Source of the DNA: Campylorhamphus procurvoides
Lineage: Eukaryota > Chordata > Aves > Passeriformes > Dendrocolaptidae
Length of the DNA: 64,000 nucleotides
Direction of reading: 5' to 3'
NCBI GenBank assembly: GCA_013396655.1
Contig: WBMV01002647.1
Coordinates: 135,725-199,724 of the forward strand
The first letter of the stretch is position 1. Every line of letters starts with the position of its first letter. Both the position numbers and the translations under genes were made by a program. Below, in pieces: positions 13,401-26,679 of this stretch. Below the pieces are notes generated by a model, which saw nothing but the letters and a program-made list of their open reading frames with translations, made no database searches and was not told the origin of the DNA.

Positions 13401-16400
13401 AAGGGTCTGTTCTTGTCTGTGGGGGACCCTACTCTATCCTGGCCAGTGCTTCTCCTCTCCAGAGGGATTTCTAGCCCAATTGTTCTTGCAGAGAGTTGTA
13501 CCACACCTTTGGCAAAGAAGGGGGTGGCAGCCTTTCCTAGTCTCTTGTATGCCTAAAGCCAGCAGTGTGGGCAATGCTAAGGCAATGCTCCACGAGAAAC
13601 CAGAGGGAGGTGACCTCAAACAACCCTCCAAAGTCAGGGCTGTAGCAGCGCTGGGGTGATAGCAGAGGTATCTCCCTTGTTTGACAGCAAGAGACACAGC
13701 TGACTAAGCAGGGAAAATGGGGAGCTCTGAAATCGGAATAAACTCCCTCCTGCTTTCCACTGCTGTGACAAGTATCAGGAACAAAAATTACAAAGTAAGA
13801 TAAACCTCAGGGGGTGGCAAATCAAAACCAAGGTACAGCAAACAGCCTTGGTCTGGCTGCCCTTAGTGCTGCCAAATACAGACCCAAAGCCACCCATGTG
13901 ATTTTCCCCTGCCTCATCATGCAGTTCCAGCAGCCAGGCCTTCTACTGGAATGAACAATGATGTTTCCCTGCAATGGTCTCTTGTGGGAGAGAACAGCCA
14001 GCTCCCTTCATCGAACTCAGATTGTGATGCTGCAGTTGGAATCCTGAAAATTACTTTGAAATCTTCTATCTGAAGCACATATAATTCATCATGTGTTTTT
14101 TCAGTTGGAAGTATGAACACTTAAATTGGCAAAACAATTCTTGTTCGTTTGATAGCAAATGGGTCCATTCGCTCTGGACTCATCCCTGTTTCCCATCAAG
14201 TACACAGGCTTCAGCTCTGCAAACACCCCGGTAGGTAATTATAGCTATGCACACTCATGTCAGAAACAGCAAGTACCTACCTGTGTGCCTGTATAAGGTA
14301 GAGCCTCTCAGAGTGGTGGGACTGAGTCCTAGGAGGTCCCTTCAGCAATGTCCTAACCCTGCAGGAGGACCCTTACAAGCAGAATCTTCACTTCCAGGAT
14401 CACTGCTCCGATAAAGCCTGTTGATAGAGGAACATTTCAAAAAGTTTATTTCTTTGAGGAGTATAACAGTAAGAACAGAGTAAGAACTCTTATTTCATGA
14501 TTTACTGTTTAAATAACATTGGCCTCATTTTGCTCCATGAATCTGTGGCTGACTGGGCACTGCTAAGCAGCAAGGACAGTTCTTCCACTGTGGGAAATTG
14601 CCCTGCCTTTACTGGAGAAGGAAGCCATCCTCCTCCTCCTTCACAGCACTCCTTCCAGTCTAGATAGCATGGATAATTATATCTGTTTCCATGCTCCGCT
14701 TAACCAAAATGGTATTTCTTAAACAATTCTATAAATACACACAAGAGCACTTTGGTTTCAATCTTGTACTTATTTTCCACCTGATACTAAGATCCATTTC
14801 TTGACCTGAGAGTGAATAAACATTAAAAAAACCCTTAGTTCTGTAGTCAATGGAGAAAAGAGGAAGGGCAAAAACATGAGTTGTGGGAGTTTCATAGCTT
14901 ACTGCTGTAGGTCATAGCAGTTAAGTTACATTACAGTACAAGACCAGGGATAGATAGACCAGGATAAAGCATACAAAGATTTATATAAAATTTACACAAC
15001 AACTTGTTTAAATATTGTTTCTAGGAAAAAATAAGGAAACAGTGGTAGGGAGAGCACACAATCCTCATTGTCTGTTATTCGAAGACAATTTTAACCTGTT
15101 CAGTGGACAAAACATCTTGCTTGACCAAAATCTTTTTGCTTTAAAAATGATGAATTAGCACCCTAAGTAACTTCTGCCATGCCCCAGGGTGGAGTTAGGT
15201 GCGTGCTAGAATGTTCCTATCTGTCTGTATCTGCAGTGAACTGTTAAGCAGATGCTCACTGAGGAGAAAATAGACTGCAATAAACTGGCACTGACACAGA
15301 TCTGAATTGCTGGAACTACCATAGAGATAAAATTTATTTAAGAAATGTGGTTTCCATTTCCATTTTCTTTTAATAAAAAGCTATTGAAACATTAAAAATA
15401 CCTACTATTTCAAACAGTGTACTATACACATAAGTAAGAGAAGAAATGGACTTCATTTTATTGATGCAAAATGTAATACATCACAATACTGCACCTCATG
15501 GAAGAGCCAAATTAAAGTCCTTTTTCATAGCAAGGAACAGATCCTATCCTCATTTACACAGCTGACCAACACTTAAAGTCTGGGCCATTTTAGAAGGCGT
15601 ACTCAATGTATGACCACGCACACCTGTCCCCACCATGGACCCCAATAAAAGAACTGCATGTGGGAGAGAAGAAAGCATTCAGTGCAACACACTCAAGTGA
15701 AGATCTCTAGATATGCTGATAGTGATCTGCCCTTCCTCCCTCAATGAATCTCCTCTTTGCTCTTACTCTCAGAGCTCTATCCCAGTCACTATGCAATGTG
15801 AGCCAATATACTCTACTCACTTTAGCACTGCTCTTCCCAGAGTGGGGAAAGACCCTAAAACAGTCAATCCTTTGATCTTCATGCAAATCTCTGAGTTCTG
15901 CCCAGACTGCTTCAACAGCATGTAATGAGCTCCTGTCCTGTGCAATGAGTAGTCATGACAAAACCTCAAAATTACACACATAAATTAGTTTCTCTCATGA
16001 TACTGAGAAGAGTAATTATTCTGCCAAATTAACCTGCCTCCAAATCAAGCCTTTGGTCCTGCACTCTAGGAAGATTTAAGAGTCTGAATTTGAAGTACCC
16101 TTAGTACTCGGATGAGATCAGAAGCAGGAATGGAAAGCTATAACAGAGAGCTATATTCCTGTAGATCCCCTCCAATACCCTCTGTAAGCCAGGCTGACAG
16201 CTCCAGAGCTGGTGTTTAGTTGACACATGCCAGTCTTCTAGAGATATGTGAAACCTGAAAAGATACAGCACCCTAAATTCTTGCCATTATGTACCAAAAA
16301 TAAAAATTGCCATCCTAGGCTAATTGATGATCAGGCCTTCTTCAATATTGTGAACAACGATCATCATGAACACTATAAATTGCTACATAATTTCAACTCT

Positions 16401-17744
16401 CAAGAAAAATCTGAAGAGAGCTTTAAATGCCATTTTTACTGGCTGTGATCCCCCCACATTCCATCATGTGCATTTCTTCTGAAAACACTCAGCATCGCAG
16501 TGCCCAAGTCCCATGTCTTCATGGTCCCTTGTACTCATTGCTTTGCAACACACTGTTGTGTGAGAAATATGGTCCAAGGTGGAATATCATCTGTGTTGCT
16601 GCAGAGGGTTTTCAGATCACTAGCATAAAAGGACAGCAACCCAAAACTAGGAAGAATTTCAAGACTACCAGAAAATTAATAGGAAACTCACAGCTATACT
16701 GAGTTTTTGGTCTCCAGGAAGACGTTAAGCAGCCATCTCCTTATAGCCACATTTTGAATGTTCTTGCAGTGACTTAAGGAAAGCCAAAAAAGTACCACTG
16801 CTCTTTCCAGTAATGCCTTGAAAAGTACCCCAATGAAGAAAAAGAAAGAGCAGCATTTTGGGGAGGCTCCTGGTACAAGACCCAAGCAGCTCTCAAGATC
16901 TCTATTTTCCTTCAGGTTCTCAGAGAGCAGAAGGGGCAGGCTGCTCCATGGAGAAAAGTGAGATAAGATGGGGACTGCAGGACCACGCTGTAACTAACAC
17001 AGGCACAGCACCTGAGCAAAGCCAGTACAGCAGTCACCTAACAACCACAAATGAAGTCCAAGGTTAGTCAAGAAAACACAACCAGATCTATTAAATCTGG
17101 CAGCAGACCTGCTTCCTGCACAACTCAGTCCCAGAGCAAGGCTGAGGCTATGGAGCACTCACAGGCCAAGGAGCAGCACTGGGTGCACGGGTGTGGGTTC
17201 CAGGTGAGGTGCCGAAGGCAGTTGCAGCCCGGCAGGGCAGTGGGGGCTTGGCAGCAGCTTGCAATACTTAGTGTCTCCATTTCCCAAGTATGGGCCATGA
17301 GTCAGCTTCCATGGCTGCTGCTCCAAGTTTTTCACCTAGCAACAAGACAGACGGATGGATGGGGGGGTGTTAGGAGAGACGTTGAAGCAAAATGAGATGA
17401 GAAAGACAGAAACTAAATTGTCAGGGAGATTAAGGGATGGATGCAGTGCCTAAAGCTACTTGAGTTTCTAAAGGACAAAGATAGTGGGTAGCAAAGTCCC
17501 TTCTGCGTTTCAGTCTTCCTGGAAAAGCACAAAGACCTCTCATGAGGTGAAGGACAAATCCAGCTCTCCCTTAAGCAACACTGCACATCAGTGGGCTCCT
17601 GTGCTTTGATCTGCATCTCAGATGCTCTTCACCAGCTCATCTATGACCAAGGACTTTGTCATTTGCAGCGCATGAGCTTACCCTGAACCTGCCTCTCACC
17701 AGGCAGCACAAAGTGCTCTGTCAAAGGGTAGTCATGAGGCTGTT

Positions 17745-17788
17745 CTCACCATACCCACTGAGGTATGTGCCTCACCATACCCACTGAG
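17745..17788. repeat. Short direct duplication, 26-bp period
   Basis: The 18-base block CTCACCATACCCACTGAG occurs at 17745-17762 and again, identically, at 17771-17788. This is a small local duplication, probably replication slippage, and recent enough to show no differences in the shared block. Confidence 0.85.
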
Positions 17789-20700
17789 CACGTGAGCACC
17801 ACCAAAGATGATTTTCAGCTGGTTGAACTGAAGCCACGAGAAGGGTTGGAAGGCATGATACCAAAAGCTGACCAGAGGATGGACCCTGTCAGAGGCCAGA
17901 ACCCTGTACCCTCTCCCAGGACACACCATGCTGCACCCATTGCTGCTGGTGGCAGGCTTAGGATCAGGGGGAGCAGCCAAACTGCTCCACCACCTCCTCC
18001 CAGAGGAGAGGGTGCTTTCAGAGACTTGAGGGTCAGCACTAGGGAAGTCTGTGCCTCCTCAAGCTCTAAAAAAAGGACCTTGTTCCTGCTCAGCAATTTT
18101 TTCCCATCTGGGCTAAATCCACTCTTAGAAAGAGATAGCTCTATCTCCAGGGAAACAGGCTCTGCGCTCACAGGGACTCATTCAGCTCCCCCTCTCCCTT
18201 TGCCATGGGGTCACTCAGCAGTGAGGCTGAGGCACACAGGCACCAGCCTCACTGCTGGTGCATGGGGCATCAGGCTTGTAAGGCCACCCCAGGCCAGGAG
18301 CTCTGCGAGCACAGGATGCCTCAAGGCAACATGTGCTGATCTCTGTGCTGGAGCCACACAGGACCATCAGGAGCTTGCCCAGCCCTGGAGAGCACACACA
18401 GGAGTGATTACAGAGATCAACTGTGCTCAGAAATCTCTCATTACTGACTTGTGCAGTCAACTTTGAATCTTCTATTTTGCACAAAATAACTTCATGTTCT
18501 CAGCACCAGTTTTCTTAGCAAAATCACTCACTGCCCTCCTTCCCACCAGATATGTCCTGCTCACAGAAGTCCTCCCCAGCTGTGCTACAGCATCCCTGTC
18601 ACCCCACAAAATCCCCTTTCCTGTAGGCACAGCAAGTCCATGGGATGCTTTGGACAAGCTGAGGGGCCAAAATAGGTCAAGTAGAGAGGGAGTGACCTGA
18701 CAACAGTGGAGCTCATTGCAGAGCTCCACAGACCCCTTTTCCAGATTGCTCAGACCAGTCATCACCTCTTTCCCATGCTTGCCCAATCTCCAGGGAAGCA
18801 ATTCATGTCATGGTGTAGGAAGGCTTCACCCAGCAGTTTTTGCTTTTCCTCTCTCTAGGCTCAGCCCTCAAATCTGAGACCCAAGGAAATTCCCACAGAC
18901 CTTTGGAGATCTGAGAGAGCTGATCTGCATTAACATCTGAGCCAGAAAGGAAAAAAAGCTACAAGGGTCTTCAAGGTACGTTCACCCACCCACGGGTGGC
19001 CATGAAACCTCCCTTATGAGCATTATCCCAGGTAACCCAGCCCATCCCTCCTTTGGAGACCAATACCCAAATCTGTGACCACTGCTTCTGGGTACCTCTT
19101 CCTTGCTCAGCAGCAGACAGCAAGTGCACCCCACATTGTCTGGCAGGAGTTATACTGAGATTCCTACACAGCCCTGCCATCAGGTCTGCCCTGCTGGGAC
19201 CCCAGTCACAGAGGAGCGCACATGGGCAGCAGACATGCTACCTTCCTATACCCCAGACTTTTGGGCTCAGCAGGGTGCCAAAGCCCAGCACTGACACAAT
19301 GCCTGCACAGAGTTTGTTGCAGGATCTGTGCCTTATCTCGCCTGAGCATCTGAAAGCAGACTTTGGCTAAGTCCTACATGCTGCTATTTAAAGTAAGCCA
19401 ATTTGTATTCATTCTGCTCGCTACATTCACCAGTTGTTCTGAATTGTGTTTAAAGCTGAAGGGGAGAGGAAATGTACAACAAGAAAAAATTATACACTGG
19501 TAAATTTTGTGCTAATCCCTTCTCCTCCCATTATCGCTTCCCCTTTTTTTTGGTTTCTTTTTGTTTTCTGTGTTTTATGTATTATTAGCTTTAGCATAAT
19601 TTTGACTGAGAAAATATGTAGCTGATAGGACTGACTAATTACACTACCTAGAAGAATTAATTACACCATCTGTGACTGACAGTGGAGCCTGACTTGTTGC
19701 TTCCTGGTAGATGGAGCTACAGCACCAGCTGCCCCAAATTTTTCCCTGTAGAAGGCAAAAGAGGAATTACTGTAGAAAACATCTTTTAAAAGCCATTACT
19801 TCTCTTTTTGAGCAACTTAACATCATTGAGTGACCTGGCCTGACTGGCCAGGTCAGGGATGAGGCTCATCTGTCTTCCCTTGTGATCTTTCTACAGATAT
19901 TTCTATACTTTTTCTGGGCCACTGTCATTAGCAATTAGAGGGGGTTCAGTCAATCCTAGGAGCTAAAATGGACCAGGGCCCATTTTCAAGGCAAGTGGTA
20001 CAGTGTGGCTCATGTCCCTTGAGCTACCCTCCTCTTCTACACCTTCACATCTCCTGGAACCACCTTCCTAGACAAAGCCATCCATGAGCTGGAACCAGGC
20101 TTTCCCTACAAGTTGACACAGTCTAAATCTGTGTTCGAAGCTGTGCTAACAAAGATCAGGATGACCACAAGACATTCGGTGCCCTGACCCTTCCCACTCT
20201 TCTCACAGAGAATCCCAAGGTCAGCATTTGCTGTTGTTCCCCAACTACATGAGGGATGGGAGGGCAGGCTGCTTTCTCAGCAATCCCTGTGCATGGAGGA
20301 GATACCACCACACCTCAGGACAAGCAGGGAGTTGGAAGCAGAGAGCTTTTGCCTCATTCACCCGCCAAATCCCATCAGCCTGCTTCTGGCATGCTATCAG
20401 CAATGGGCTCTGGATGTAGCTGCAAAAGGACAGTAGCAGCTTTGGTCTCCGCAGCCAGCTGAGAATCTATCCTGGTTTCTATCCTGCCTTACAATGGACC
20501 TGCTGAAGATTGTCAGGGCTGGATGTGGTTGATGGAAGACCTATTCAAATGCACGGGCTTGAATGTGTGTTTTCAGCTAAGGGAGAGAAGTGGTGCCCAC
20601 ATGGGTCAGGAAATTTTAAGCAGTCATGCTTTAAGGTAGCTATTCCTGCCCTTTTTGCCTCCAGCTCCATTGCAGTTCTTTTCCTCCCACTCCTCCTTTA

Positions 20701-22292
20701 AGCCCACTCAGTTTACACAGGATAAGCTGTAGTTATGATGTTAGAACAAACTTCTTGCCTGCATAAACACATCCCTAACTAATATTCAGGACCCCTAGCA
20801 TATAATTGGATGTGCACTCTTTGCTACTGTTTGTCAGGTGCACATTACATGGACAAAAATCATTGGCTCCCCAGCCCCTGATCCGTATTTTAACCAGGGA
20901 TCCGGTTTCTCTCAGTGCTGAACAACTAAGTATAATGATCCTTAGCATAAGAAACCTGAATTCTTCTCTAGGTAACAAAGGAAGAACTCAAGACATCCAC
21001 CAAGACCTGATGTTTGCCTGATTCATTTTCTGCCCTGGGTCTTGAACAGCATCCAAATAGTGTTTTGGTTAGGCCTTTGGGAAACATACACTAGCAGTAC
21101 ACAGACAGATCCTGCGGAATTCCCAGGCACTCACAGGGTAGTGAGCTTTATTTTGGAACAGATGTTGGGAAAGGTCCATGATGGCACCAAGCAACTATCA
21201 GTGCACAAAGATGTTCTGGCTTCATCCTGTAGGCAAGGTGCTGAGAACAGCCCACAACGCTCTGAAGGACTATTTTAACATCACAAAATTCCTTGGCCAG
21301 TGCTGAAGTACCAAGGTACTAGTCCTGCACTGCCAGAGCAAGGACTCATTTCTGACTCATAACAAATACTTGCATAGATGCATTTTACAGGGCACAAACT
21401 TTCTGAAATCCTCCTCTTCTGGAAAGCAGAACTGCTAAGAAGAGCAACCAACTTTGGTGCTTTTCTTTTCTCCCCAGGTAATCCTTATGCCTCTCATTCT
21501 CATTGAAAGGAATACTTCACCCCTGACTTAGGAGTGCTTTTCCTTGCAGCCTATGGCTGCTCCCAGCTTCAATGACATGCCACCAGTTTCCCTTGGAATG
21601 ACCATTTTCTGCATCTTGCCAAGTTCTGTATATGTGGGTGGAAGGTGGAAGAAGAGTGGGCTGGAGTAGAGCTGGAGAGTAGAAAGGAGATGCGGCAGTG
21701 AACTAAGAGGAACAATAAATCAGACAGGGTCTAAGGAATGGGTGTCAATATGAAGTAAAAGGACATCTGATGAAGGTGAACAGTCACTGGGGAACAATAG
21801 GAAAAATCTGGGGAACAACAGCAATGCAATGTGTGAGGAAAATGAGAGAGAAGAGGAGCAGATGCACAGAGAAAAGACAGGGAGACGCCAGTTTGCTGTT
21901 TGCAATTCTGGAAATAGTGATGGGGTGAAGGATTTGGATCTGGTACAGGATATTCATGCACACATTTTTCAAGAAGCTGTTCCTGCATTTTCAACTGGGT
22001 ATTTCTGTGACCTTGAAATGTCACTTTATTTCTTTATACCTTAGCAGCTTACTTGCCTGTCACTTAGAGGTAGTGATAATATTTCCATCACAAGAGCATG
22101 GGTATACTTAAACAAAAAGCTTCAAGATCACAGGCAAAACTGCAAAGTACTGTCACATTTAGTCAGATTTCACACATGTACAGATGTGCTCAGATGGCCT
22201 CATGTATCGATAGCTACATGTGTGTAGATTTAAATATATCACAAAGATATGTATGTCTTATTTATTTATTTAGGCCAAGCTGACATTTCATG

Positions 22293-22306
22293 GTTGCCTA
22301 GTTACC
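22293..22306. promoter_or_regulatory. Partial X-box-like motif
   Basis: GTTGCCTAGTTACC has one good RFX half-site (GTTGCC), but the second half does not match the inverted consensus. It sits in an AT-rich stretch. The call is weak and is listed only because three other similar motifs occur in the window. Confidence 0.12.
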
Positions 22307-25300
22307 AGAGAACAATAATGAGAATCTGTTTAGTATATATTGCATGAGGAAGGGAAGGGAGAGGGCAGCTGAGTATCATGTCAGACACAACCACTTGTCG
22401 GGTAGATTAGCCCTTTCAGTGGAAAGCGTGGAGAAAAGCAAAAGAGATCAAAGCTGAAAGGAGTTCAGGCAGGAAAGCAGTGAGCGGGGGGCATGTGGTG
22501 CATGTAGTTCTTGGTATTCCCATGGCACATCCATGAGCATGAATTAAAGTTCAGGTCACAGGGAGTCATGAAATGTTCATTACTTTCATCACATATTCCA
22601 GCTCTTAAGTTAAACAGACATTAGGAAGATGGTAAGTGGCTACAAATTTTGCCTTTCATTACACAGACTTCTACTCTCCTGGTCACCACTTACACCAACA
22701 ATGGCAATTGTTTCTTCAAAACAAATGCCTTTGCTAACTATAAGGAAGAAGAAGGTTTTGCTGGTCAGAACAAAAAAGCACCGCAGTAATCAAAAGCAGC
22801 AAGAGTGCATTATGCCTTTCCAACTGCATTAATTTTCTCTAAGATTTGCCTCCACTGCAGCTCCCAACCATTTCAAAATTTGCTTAGCCTGATTTTGTAA
22901 ACTCCTGGAGCAGCCTTAAGGTTCAGAAACTCATCTCACTGTTTCACTTCATGCTAACGGTAGCCTGCATAAATTTTGTTTCTCAAGTTGACATCTTCCG
23001 TTGCCAGATCTCACAAAATGCCAGAAAGCTTAATGAGGGAGCTTGAATTTGTCCCAGGACACCATGAGAGTCCTTTATGGTTTAATATTCCCTTGGGAGT
23101 AGAGCTTCTGGAGTTCAACCTTCCCTGAAGGCACTTCTAATAGCAAACAAAGATGTTAAGATAAAATTAAAGATATAGTGCATTTGCTACTATTCCTATA
23201 TTAAAAATAGAAATCCTAAACTTAGAAACAGGCATACAGCAATTGAAGAAAACCAGACTTTTGCTATAGTTCAGCTGCCAGAAGTTCTCACTCTGCATCA
23301 CCCAGCTACAAAGTTGCTAGAATACAGTCCTCATACCAAAGATCCAAATTTTGGCTAAGACCCTTGCCCTGGCCATTTCTCAGACACATACTGGATACAT
23401 TACCTTAAACACATAGCTCCCTCACCGGGTTGCACCAAGAGTTAAAGCTTCTTTCCATTCTACCCAAACTCCAAGAACTCCCTATGACTCATAACATTAT
23501 ATTTAATCAATATGCTAACATTTCTTCCAAATGGTTATTGACTGTCCCAACTTTAGAGATGCTGTTGTTGTCTCTTGATCATATCTAGGAACAACTCCTG
23601 ACAAGATAGTTAAAAAACCTCTGCAGTTCAAGTTAAACACCAGTGTTTGACTCAACTCCAAACAAGCTGTTTTAATATTCTGAAAGAAATACTGCTAAGA
23701 CTGTCAGAGCATGTCTGGCACCAGACCCAACAGACCACCCAGTGCTCTGAATACAGTAAGAACCAGCAAAGACTTAGGAAAATACTGTGCAAATATACAG
23801 TGTTCCTTCTCTCACGGTATTCTCCCAGCAGCCAAATATCCATGGCTGAGTTTCCTGAGCCAAAGATCACATCTGCGTCAATGTATTTAGTAGATCTTAA
23901 TGGCCTTCTTTTTCTTCCATAAATGTGTCAAGATGCTTTTAGAACTATTTATAATTTTGCCCTTCACACCATCCAGTGAATTCCACAATTTATGCATGCA
24001 CCAGATGAAAAAAAGTGCCTCTTTTCAGTTTTGACTGATAAATTTACTGGGGATTCCTACTTTTCATATTAAGAAAAAACAGTAATTTCCTACCCATCTC
24101 TGTGATCCTTCTAGACCTCTGTCAGGCCCTCTGCAGACATGTCTTTTCCAGGCTGAAAAGTCCTAACACCCTAACAAATAAAAAAGAAGGTTTGGATTGT
24201 GCTGCCTTATGAACTGAGACACTGAAAAGCATGATGAAGTGTAGAAAACTGTATAGATGTAATATGAAGTAGATATACATTATGCAAAAATTGTAATGAG
24301 AATAGCACATGCAGTGCATTATAGGTTCTTGACAGAGACAAGAGTCTCAGGGAGAAATAATCAGTCTTGAGGAGACTGGTGTGCTTGGGACAAACCATGT
24401 CTGCCCCAGTAGTGAAGGATGTTGTTACATCAAAGCACTAAAAGCAAACATTTTTTCATAATTCAAACCAGTTTCAGCTCAGATAAACTGATCCCAGAAT
24501 CAGCTGTGCTGCCACAGAGATCAGATATCTGCTGTGTTTCTATCCAGCCCATTACAAAGCCTGTTCTGCATAAGGCTGGAACCCATTTGGCAAAAGTGGC
24601 TCTGGTTGCCTAAAATCTGATCTAAATTACAGCTCCAGCAATTTTTAGAACAAGCTTAACTGAGAAGGTTTTTATTCTACCTTGAATTTTGGAGGCATAT
24701 TCTCCAGGTCTGGAGTTTGTTTTTTTCTGTACTCATCTACCCAGATAAGTACAAAATATTGCTTTTTAATCCCCTCTGCAGGACATAAGTCCTCTTACTG
24801 CCTCACCAACCTACCTTCTGAACTGTGCTATAAATCATGCTGGGAGCCAAGTGTATGACATATAGGAGCTAAAGAAACTACAGAAGGAAGACAAAGACAA
24901 GAAAATGTCCTCTAGCAAATTATAGCTCAACTTTATTCCATAACCCATACCCTCAAATGTTGTGGCACCTAAAGCCAGATGCTTGTGAGATATTGAAGGA
25001 ACCCTTGACTATTACTGTCTATCTATTTAGCAAAACCTATTTACTTCATGTTCATCATGCAGTCTGAAATCATCCAATAATAACTATTCTAAAAAAGTCA
25101 ACCACGTTTTCATATTTAATGTACATACTGTAGCTAAATAAAACCAGTTTGGAGGGGTAAATAATTGCAGAGGAAGAGAAAAATTCAAGAGTGTAGGCTA
25201 TGAAGATGCACTTTCAGCTGAAATTTTTTAAAAAGCAATTAGTTGAGGCAGAAAAGCAAAAAAACTGTTCTTATACGGGTAAATCAACACTACAGGAGGT

Positions 25301-25386
25301 TTTAACAATAACTGTGGCAGATAAGTAGAAGAAAACAAGGAAATACATGAGGAAAGGGGTTGGAAGCAGGTTATGGTCTAGGAGAT

Positions 25387-26679
25387 TGTCTCAGTTTTAA
25401 AAAAAAACCCAAGATGTCTATCAAGGAAAGTGAGGAATCCGCCTGGACTAGGAAGAGGGCTGACCTCTCCTCGAGCCACCACAACCTTTGAAATTAAGAG
25501 ACTTTAAGCAGAAAATTTAGAAAAGACAATGACAGTTCTTTAATAAAAATATGTAGAATGAAAGAAAAAAAAAAAAAAGAACAACACTGTAACCAAAACT
25601 TTCAAACGCTAAGTTTGTCTTAGTTACAGCCACAACCAGCAGGGACGCTGTTGGGCTCCGGGAGGGCAGAAGCTGCACTTACTCACTGGAAGCCAGCAGG
25701 GAATGCCCATGGGCTGCTCCTGTCAGCTCCGTGGCTGCCGGCAAATAGAATTCACCACACAGCACACCGCGGCTCTGTTACAGTTTTTAGATCTTCCATG
25801 GAATTTTAATTCGGTCCCTTACCAACACAGTGGTTTGGGAGTTGGAGGCCAGGGCGAGATGGCTTGTTGGAGCCCAACTCCCCACAACCTGCTCCCAGAG
25901 CCAGCTAACTGTCTAAAGCCTAAACACAGGGATGGCTGATAGCTTTGCATTCCAGTGTGATGGCTGTGGAGAGGACTCGGGGGATGTGGTGGGGGAGAGA
26001 GGTTTTCCTGGTGCTTGTCACACTTCTCTCCTCCATCGGCTTGGATGCCAGCCGCTGTTTGCTGGGCTGGTGGAAGCATTGGGAGGGAGTTCCTGGCTCA
26101 CCCACAACAGCAATCTCTGTGCTGCTCTTCTGAGAGAACAGTCACTGCTGCCTGGATTCACTACAGGCTCCTCAAGGGGCTGACACCATCCATCAGAGGA
26201 GCTGCTAACCCCCTCCAGTGCTTTTGGGCAAGGACAGGGAGAGGACCCTTACACTGCCCATGGGAAAGGTTTCATTCCATCCCTGTGGCCACCATTCTCA
26301 GGTGAACTTCAGAGCCAGCACCTCTCCCTGCCCAGTCTTTGCCTCACTGGAACCTGTGAGCCACCACAGCCACTGCCTCCCGAGGCACAGCATCGCCTCC
26401 TGATATCTGTAAATAGAACTACACAGAAGGGGCAGAGATAGGATTTTATTTGTTTGAAAGTTTTGGTTACAGTGTTGCTGTTTGTTCTGTTGGGTTTTTT
26501 TTTTGTTATACAAATATGTATTTGTAGTAAAGAACTGTTATCCTTTTTCTCTGCATTTTCTAATTAAAGTCTCTTAATTTCAAAGGTGGTGGTGGTTTCT
26601 GGGGAGAGGCCCCCTTCCTAGTCCAGAAGGGTTCCTCATTTTCCTTGATAGACATCTTGGTTTCTCTTAAAATGAGACA
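25387..26679. repeat. Inverted repeat with ~225-bp arms made by two opposed LTRs
   Basis: Left arm 25387-25607 and right arm 26452-26679 are inverted copies, with a conserved core at about 25482-25513 and 26564-26596 that is nearly identical. The arms are separated by about 845 bp. The TG...CA ends and two separate target duplications show that the arms are the R-U5 ends of two LTRs in opposite orientation rather than the termini of a foldback transposon. The transcribed region could form a long hairpin. Confidence 0.85.
25776..26679 (+). mobile_element. Solo LTR inserted inside an older, opposite-strand LTR
   Basis: A 904-bp element starts TGTTACAGTT and ends AAATGAGACA, flanked by the 5-bp duplication GGCTC at 25771-25775 and 26680-26684. 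ATTAAA at 26563-26568 is a plausible polyadenylation signal in R, followed by a U5-like segment. Its last 228 bp (26452-26679) match the reverse complement of 25387-25607 closely, so the two LTRs share a family-level R-U5. It lies inside the minus-strand LTR and is therefore younger. Its 3' part also resembles the LTR at 37500-38369 (shared block around 'catcgcc...ctgtaaata'). Confidence 0.85.

Larger units (their letters stand above)
9381..25386. other. Non-coding stretch without recognised gene
   Basis: About 16 kb in which I recognise no exon, RNA gene or well-defined transposon. The longest open frame (17765-18466, 233 codons, plus strand) is Pro/Ser/Arg-rich, has a competing minus-strand frame across it and no recognisable domain. 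Local moderately GC-rich patches (about 17,100-17,250 and 18,170-18,400) explain most of the longer frames. A perfect X-box-like palindrome (10425-10437) and a short 26-bp-period duplication (17745-17788) are listed separately. Confidence 0.5.

Noticed and set aside
17765..18466. Longest open frame, 233 codons, plus strand
   Set aside because: It is Pro/Ser/Arg-rich with no recognisable domain, lies in a GC-richer patch, and is overlapped by minus-strand frames of 82-118 codons. Its 5' end overlaps a local duplication. A chance frame is more likely than a gene.
25387..26679. Foldback or MITE-like transposon with ~225-bp terminal inverted repeats
   Set aside because: The sequences next to the outer ends (GAGAT and GGCTC) do not match each other. 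Each instead matches a different partner, which resolves the structure into two nested LTRs.
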